Below the pieces are notes generated by a model. That model saw nothing but the letters and a program-made list of their open reading frames with translations, was not told where the DNA came from and did not search any database. The position numbers and the translations under genes were made by a program. This document shows, piece by piece, positions 13,691 to 15,335 of a stretch of DNA of 15,335 bases (the stretch's first letter is position 1; every line of letters begins with the position of its first letter). The stretch is from NCBI GenBank assembly GCA_964548055.1, contig CAZJPS010000023.1:1-15335 (forward strand). Reading direction: 5' to 3'. The DNA comes from CAZJPS01 sp964548055 (GTDB lineage Bacteria > Patescibacteriota > Gracilibacteria > Peribacterales > Peribacteraceae).

Positions 13691-13719
13691 ATTATAGGCT
13701 TTTTCAGCAATTCAGGCAA
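13691..13719 (-). promoter_or_regulatory. Promoter of the 108-aa/caspase-like operon, leaderless
   Basis: The minus strand shows TTGCCT (13714-13719), a 17-nt spacer and a perfect TATAAT (13691-13696). The -10 box ends 8 nt before the TTG start at 13682, which implies a leaderless transcript beginning with a TTG codon. Confidence 0.7.
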
Positions 13720-13764
13720 TGCAAAGCAGCGTCAAAAAAGCCAGCGAAAGCCAAAAAAATGTCC

Positions 13765-13860
13765 TTATGAGACTCTTGTATGAATCTCTAGCCTCTTCAG
13801 GCGCCATTCATGATCTTTTACGCCCGCATGCACATCGCCAAGGCCACCTCCAAAATCATG
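13765..13860 (-). other. Out-of-frame 3' end of the frameshifted coiled-coil gene
   Basis: In the neighbouring frame, the sequence continues the coiled-coil protein as HDFGGGLGDVHAGVKDHEWR and then LKRLEIHTRVS, ending at a TAA (13765-13767). This continuation has the polar, heptad-like character of the upstream part. The in-frame ending (MILEVALAMCMRA) does not. A single missing base in the run around 13858-13866 would join the two. Confidence 0.6.
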
Positions 13861-14129
13861 AAAGAGTTTTCGGCAACAGCATCAAAATGGAGCTTTGTTT
13901 CTTCTTTTAATTCAGCCATATACACATAAATTACATCAATACGTTCTTCTATTCTCTTGTCCAAAATTTCAAAGAGACGGTCATCTCTTTCATCAAAATA
14001 TTTTTTCATTTTCTCTTCTGATGCCGAAGCTATCTCAGCAATTGACATGGACATATACTTTTTCATCCGTTTTTCAGATTGGGTTATCGCTTTATTGAGA
14101 ACGGATTTGGTAACTGCTGTGCTGACCAT
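13818..14129 (-). CDS. Small coiled-coil protein, probably frameshifted near its end
   Basis: As written, the frame gives 103 residues: a helical, charged, Met/Lys/Glu-rich protein (KRMKKYMSMSIAEIASASEE, KKYFDERDDRLFEILDKRIE, VYMAELKEETKLHFDAVAEN) ending abruptly in a hydrophobic, Cys/Met-containing tail. The layout recalls small CPR coiled-coil proteins with an HFDxVxEN stretch followed by HD..G and a polar H-E-R-L-E-H-T ending; this is from memory. That expected ending is present in the adjacent frame, so I infer a one-base deletion near 13860, either real or a sequencing/assembly error. The start is ATG at 14129, close to the stop of the SNase-LTD gene (44-nt spacer). A longer in-frame start at 14225 would overlap that gene by 52 nt and is not supported. 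The function is unknown. Confidence 0.65.
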   Translation of the reverse strand: MVSTAVTKSVLNKAITQSEKRMKKYMSMSIAEIASASEEKMKKYFDERDDRLFEILDKRIEERIDVIYVYMAELKEETKLHFDAVAENSFMILEVALAMCMRA

Positions 14130-14173
14130 AGAGAAAGAGGGTAAAGGATGAGTTGAAAAAAGAACAAGAGGGT

Positions 14174-15335
14174 TTACCGCCTTTTCGTCTTGCGAATTTT
14201 GAGAGGTCTTACACGGTGCCACCATGTGTAACTTCCATATCCAATACCCGACAAAACAAGAAGTCCTACCAAGATATAATCTGCGAGGGATAATCCTGAA
14301 GACACCGATATATCTGATGGAACTGTATTCGATAAATCCCCTGCAAGTACTAATCCTTGTACAGCAGTCATCACAGCACCCGAAAGATTTTGGCTTCCCG
14401 AGCCCGACCTGCCATCCGTAGCAAGAGCGGAGGAGGGACCCGAAGTAACATTTACATACTTCGCCTTCACAGTAGTTTTTGCAGCAGTCACCTTAGCCTT
14501 CGAAGATTTAGACGAAGCAGTCTTTTTTGCTGTAGTAGTTGGAATGAGACAAAGATTTGATGCCTCCAGTGTTGGCTGCACCGTAACACACCATTCATTA
14601 TCAACTCTACGAGCATACGACTGTCCTGTTTTGAGAGACGGATACGTCACTGTATCCAAAACTGTGTTATCCGAAAGAACGAGGCGAACATCGTCGCCAC
14701 CATTATTGAGTGCGAGCTTGGTATCGGAAGCTGTAAGAACTAAAAAAGCATGTTCGTCCAACACAGTATCTGGAAAAGCCCATGGTTTACTGCCACCTTC
14801 CACATCATCCAAAAAGAGACCTTTCAAAACGATAGGCTCATCACCAGTGTTCTCAATCTCGATCCACTCAGCCTCGCCACTAGCTGGAGATGCATAGACT
14901 TCACTGATACGAAGGGCACTGAAATCTGTGTGCGAAGTCTCCTCTTCGGCAACACTATTTTCTCCAAGAACAACACTCGTGTGACTTTTCCACTGACCTC
15001 TTCCTGCTTCCCGAGCAGCGTTCTCAATTTCTTCATACTGAGTCCGCTGAGAAAATGAATATCCCTCGATCACGGTCGCCATGCCATTCTGTAGCATCTG
15101 TTCCTGAAGTGAATGACCAGAATTATCGTAGACATACGCAAGTAAACGACCGTAGGTATCGAATAACTCTGTATCAAATTGTAGTTCTATTTTTTTGTTT
15201 TCTAGAAGGGCTCCCAAGAAAGTTTTAGATTCATTTCCATAGGCAACAATAGCCGCATTCGCATTCATAATTTCAGGAGCGTCAATTCCTATGAAACGGA
15301 CCCTTACAACAGGTTCCTCTGTGAATGGAAGTGAG
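14174..15335 (-). CDS. SNase (thermonuclease)-lamin tail domain protein, membrane-anchored, 5' end missing
   Basis: The gene runs off the right edge; 386 residues are visible. Its first part is a staphylococcal nuclease-like domain. VRFIGIDAPE (codons 15272-15301) supplies the Arg, Asp and Glu of the active site, and DTYGRLLAYVY supplies the second catalytic Arg (codon 15146-15148); GMATV and AREAGRGQW complete the fold. A lamin tail domain follows (LRISEVYASP, EWIEIENTGDEPIVLKG, LNNGGDDVRLVL, DTVTYPSLKTGQSYARR). A Ser/Thr/Lys/Ala-rich spacer, one membrane helix (YILVGLLVLSGIGYGSYTWW) and a basic tail (RPLKIRKTKRR) end it. Known SNase proteins cut DNA and RNA with Ca2+, and lamin tail domains occur on bacterial surface proteins. 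The helix and basic tail suggest anchoring with the nuclease outside, where it could degrade environmental nucleic acid. An N-terminal signal peptide would lie outside the window. The internal ATG at 15268 is not the start. Confidence 0.9.
   Translation of the reverse strand, partial: SLPFTEEPVVRVRFIGIDAPEIMNANAAIVAYGNESKTFLGALLENKKIELQFDTELFDTYGRLLAYVYDNSGHSLQEQMLQNGMATVIEGYSFSQRTQYEEIENAAREAGRGQWKSHTSVVLGENSVAEEETSHTDFSALRISEVYASPASGEAEWIEIENTGDEPIVLKGLFLDDVEGGSKPWAFPDTVLDEHAFLVLTASDTKLALNNGGDDVRLVLSDNTVLDTVTYPSLKTGQSYARRVDNEWCVTVQPTLEASNLCLIPTTTAKKTASSKSSKAKVTAAKTTVKAKYVNVTSGPSSALATDGRSGSGSQNLSGAVMTAVQGLVLAGDLSNTVPSDISVSSGLSLADYILVGLLVLSGIGYGSYTWWHRVRPLKIRKTKRR

Noticed and set aside
14130..14225. 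Longer start of the small coiled-coil gene from ATG at 14225
   Set aside because: It would overlap the end of the SNase-LTD gene by 52 nt, and the added residues do not resemble the helical protein that follows.
15266..15268. ATG at 15268 as the start of the SNase-LTD gene
   Set aside because: The frame stays open to the window edge and upstream codons encode the essential SNase motif VRFIGIDAPE, so the gene begins outside the window.
1..15335. Recoded TGA (Gly) genetic code as in Gracilibacteria
   Set aside because: TGA ends several well-bounded genes here (stops at 3501, 8248, 9974 and 13356), two of them overlapping the next start as ATGA.
1..15335. Plus-strand open frames throughout the window
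   Set aside because: All are short, lie antisense to well-supported minus-strand genes and show no recognisable domains or promoters of their own.

Overview
The window looks like a contig piece from an uncultivated bacterium, most likely a Candidate Phyla Radiation (CPR/Patescibacteria) member such as a Peregrinibacteria- or Peribacteria-like lineage. This is inferred from moderate GC, small unrecognised coiled-coil proteins, almost no Shine-Dalgarno sequences, apparently leaderless promoters and short tandem repeats inside a housekeeping gene. TGA ends several genes (PA-repeat protein, 149-aa, 113-aa and 108-aa genes), so the recoded Gracilibacteria/Absconditabacteria (TGA = Gly) are unlikely. 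All supported genes are on the minus strand, so transcription runs from high to low coordinates. No tRNA, rRNA, CRISPR array, transposase or phage structural gene was seen.

In transcription order: the right edge holds a partial SNase (thermonuclease)-lamin tail domain protein with a C-terminal membrane anchor (14174-15335). Next is a small coiled-coil gene that appears frameshifted (13765-14129). Then comes a two-gene unit, a 108-aa helical protein overlapping by ATGA a 566-aa caspase-like protein with a Gln/Pro/Met-rich N-terminal region (11659-13682). It is followed by a basic coiled-coil protein and a 149-aa acidic coiled-coil protein (9974-11582). A modular protein of about 80-residue helical repeats joined by Ala-Pro linkers (8248-9890) is interrupted by a 100-N assembly gap. 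Two large proteins with hydrophobic segments follow (624 and 749 aa, 3954-8087). A second small/large pair with the same ATGA overlap lies at 2185-3842. The left end holds carA and a ferredoxin-reductase-like flavoprotein (60-2128).

The centre (about 3.5-13.7 kb) is the part worth attention: a caspase-like protease, two small/large overlapping pairs whose small members share an N-terminal motif, two membrane-segment proteins and a modular Ala-Pro-linked protein, nearly all transcribed from promoters whose -10 boxes lie only 8-12 nt from the start codon. The genes are co-oriented and closely packed, consistent with one multi-protein apparatus at or near the cell envelope, but no biochemical role can be assigned from sequence alone.

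The left end carries three short tandem-repeat families: heptamers inside carA, a different heptamer as an inverted pair between carA and the reductase, and a nonamer array just after the reductase. The carA copies are read through in frame, resembling in principle the protein-coding palindromic elements of Rickettsia.
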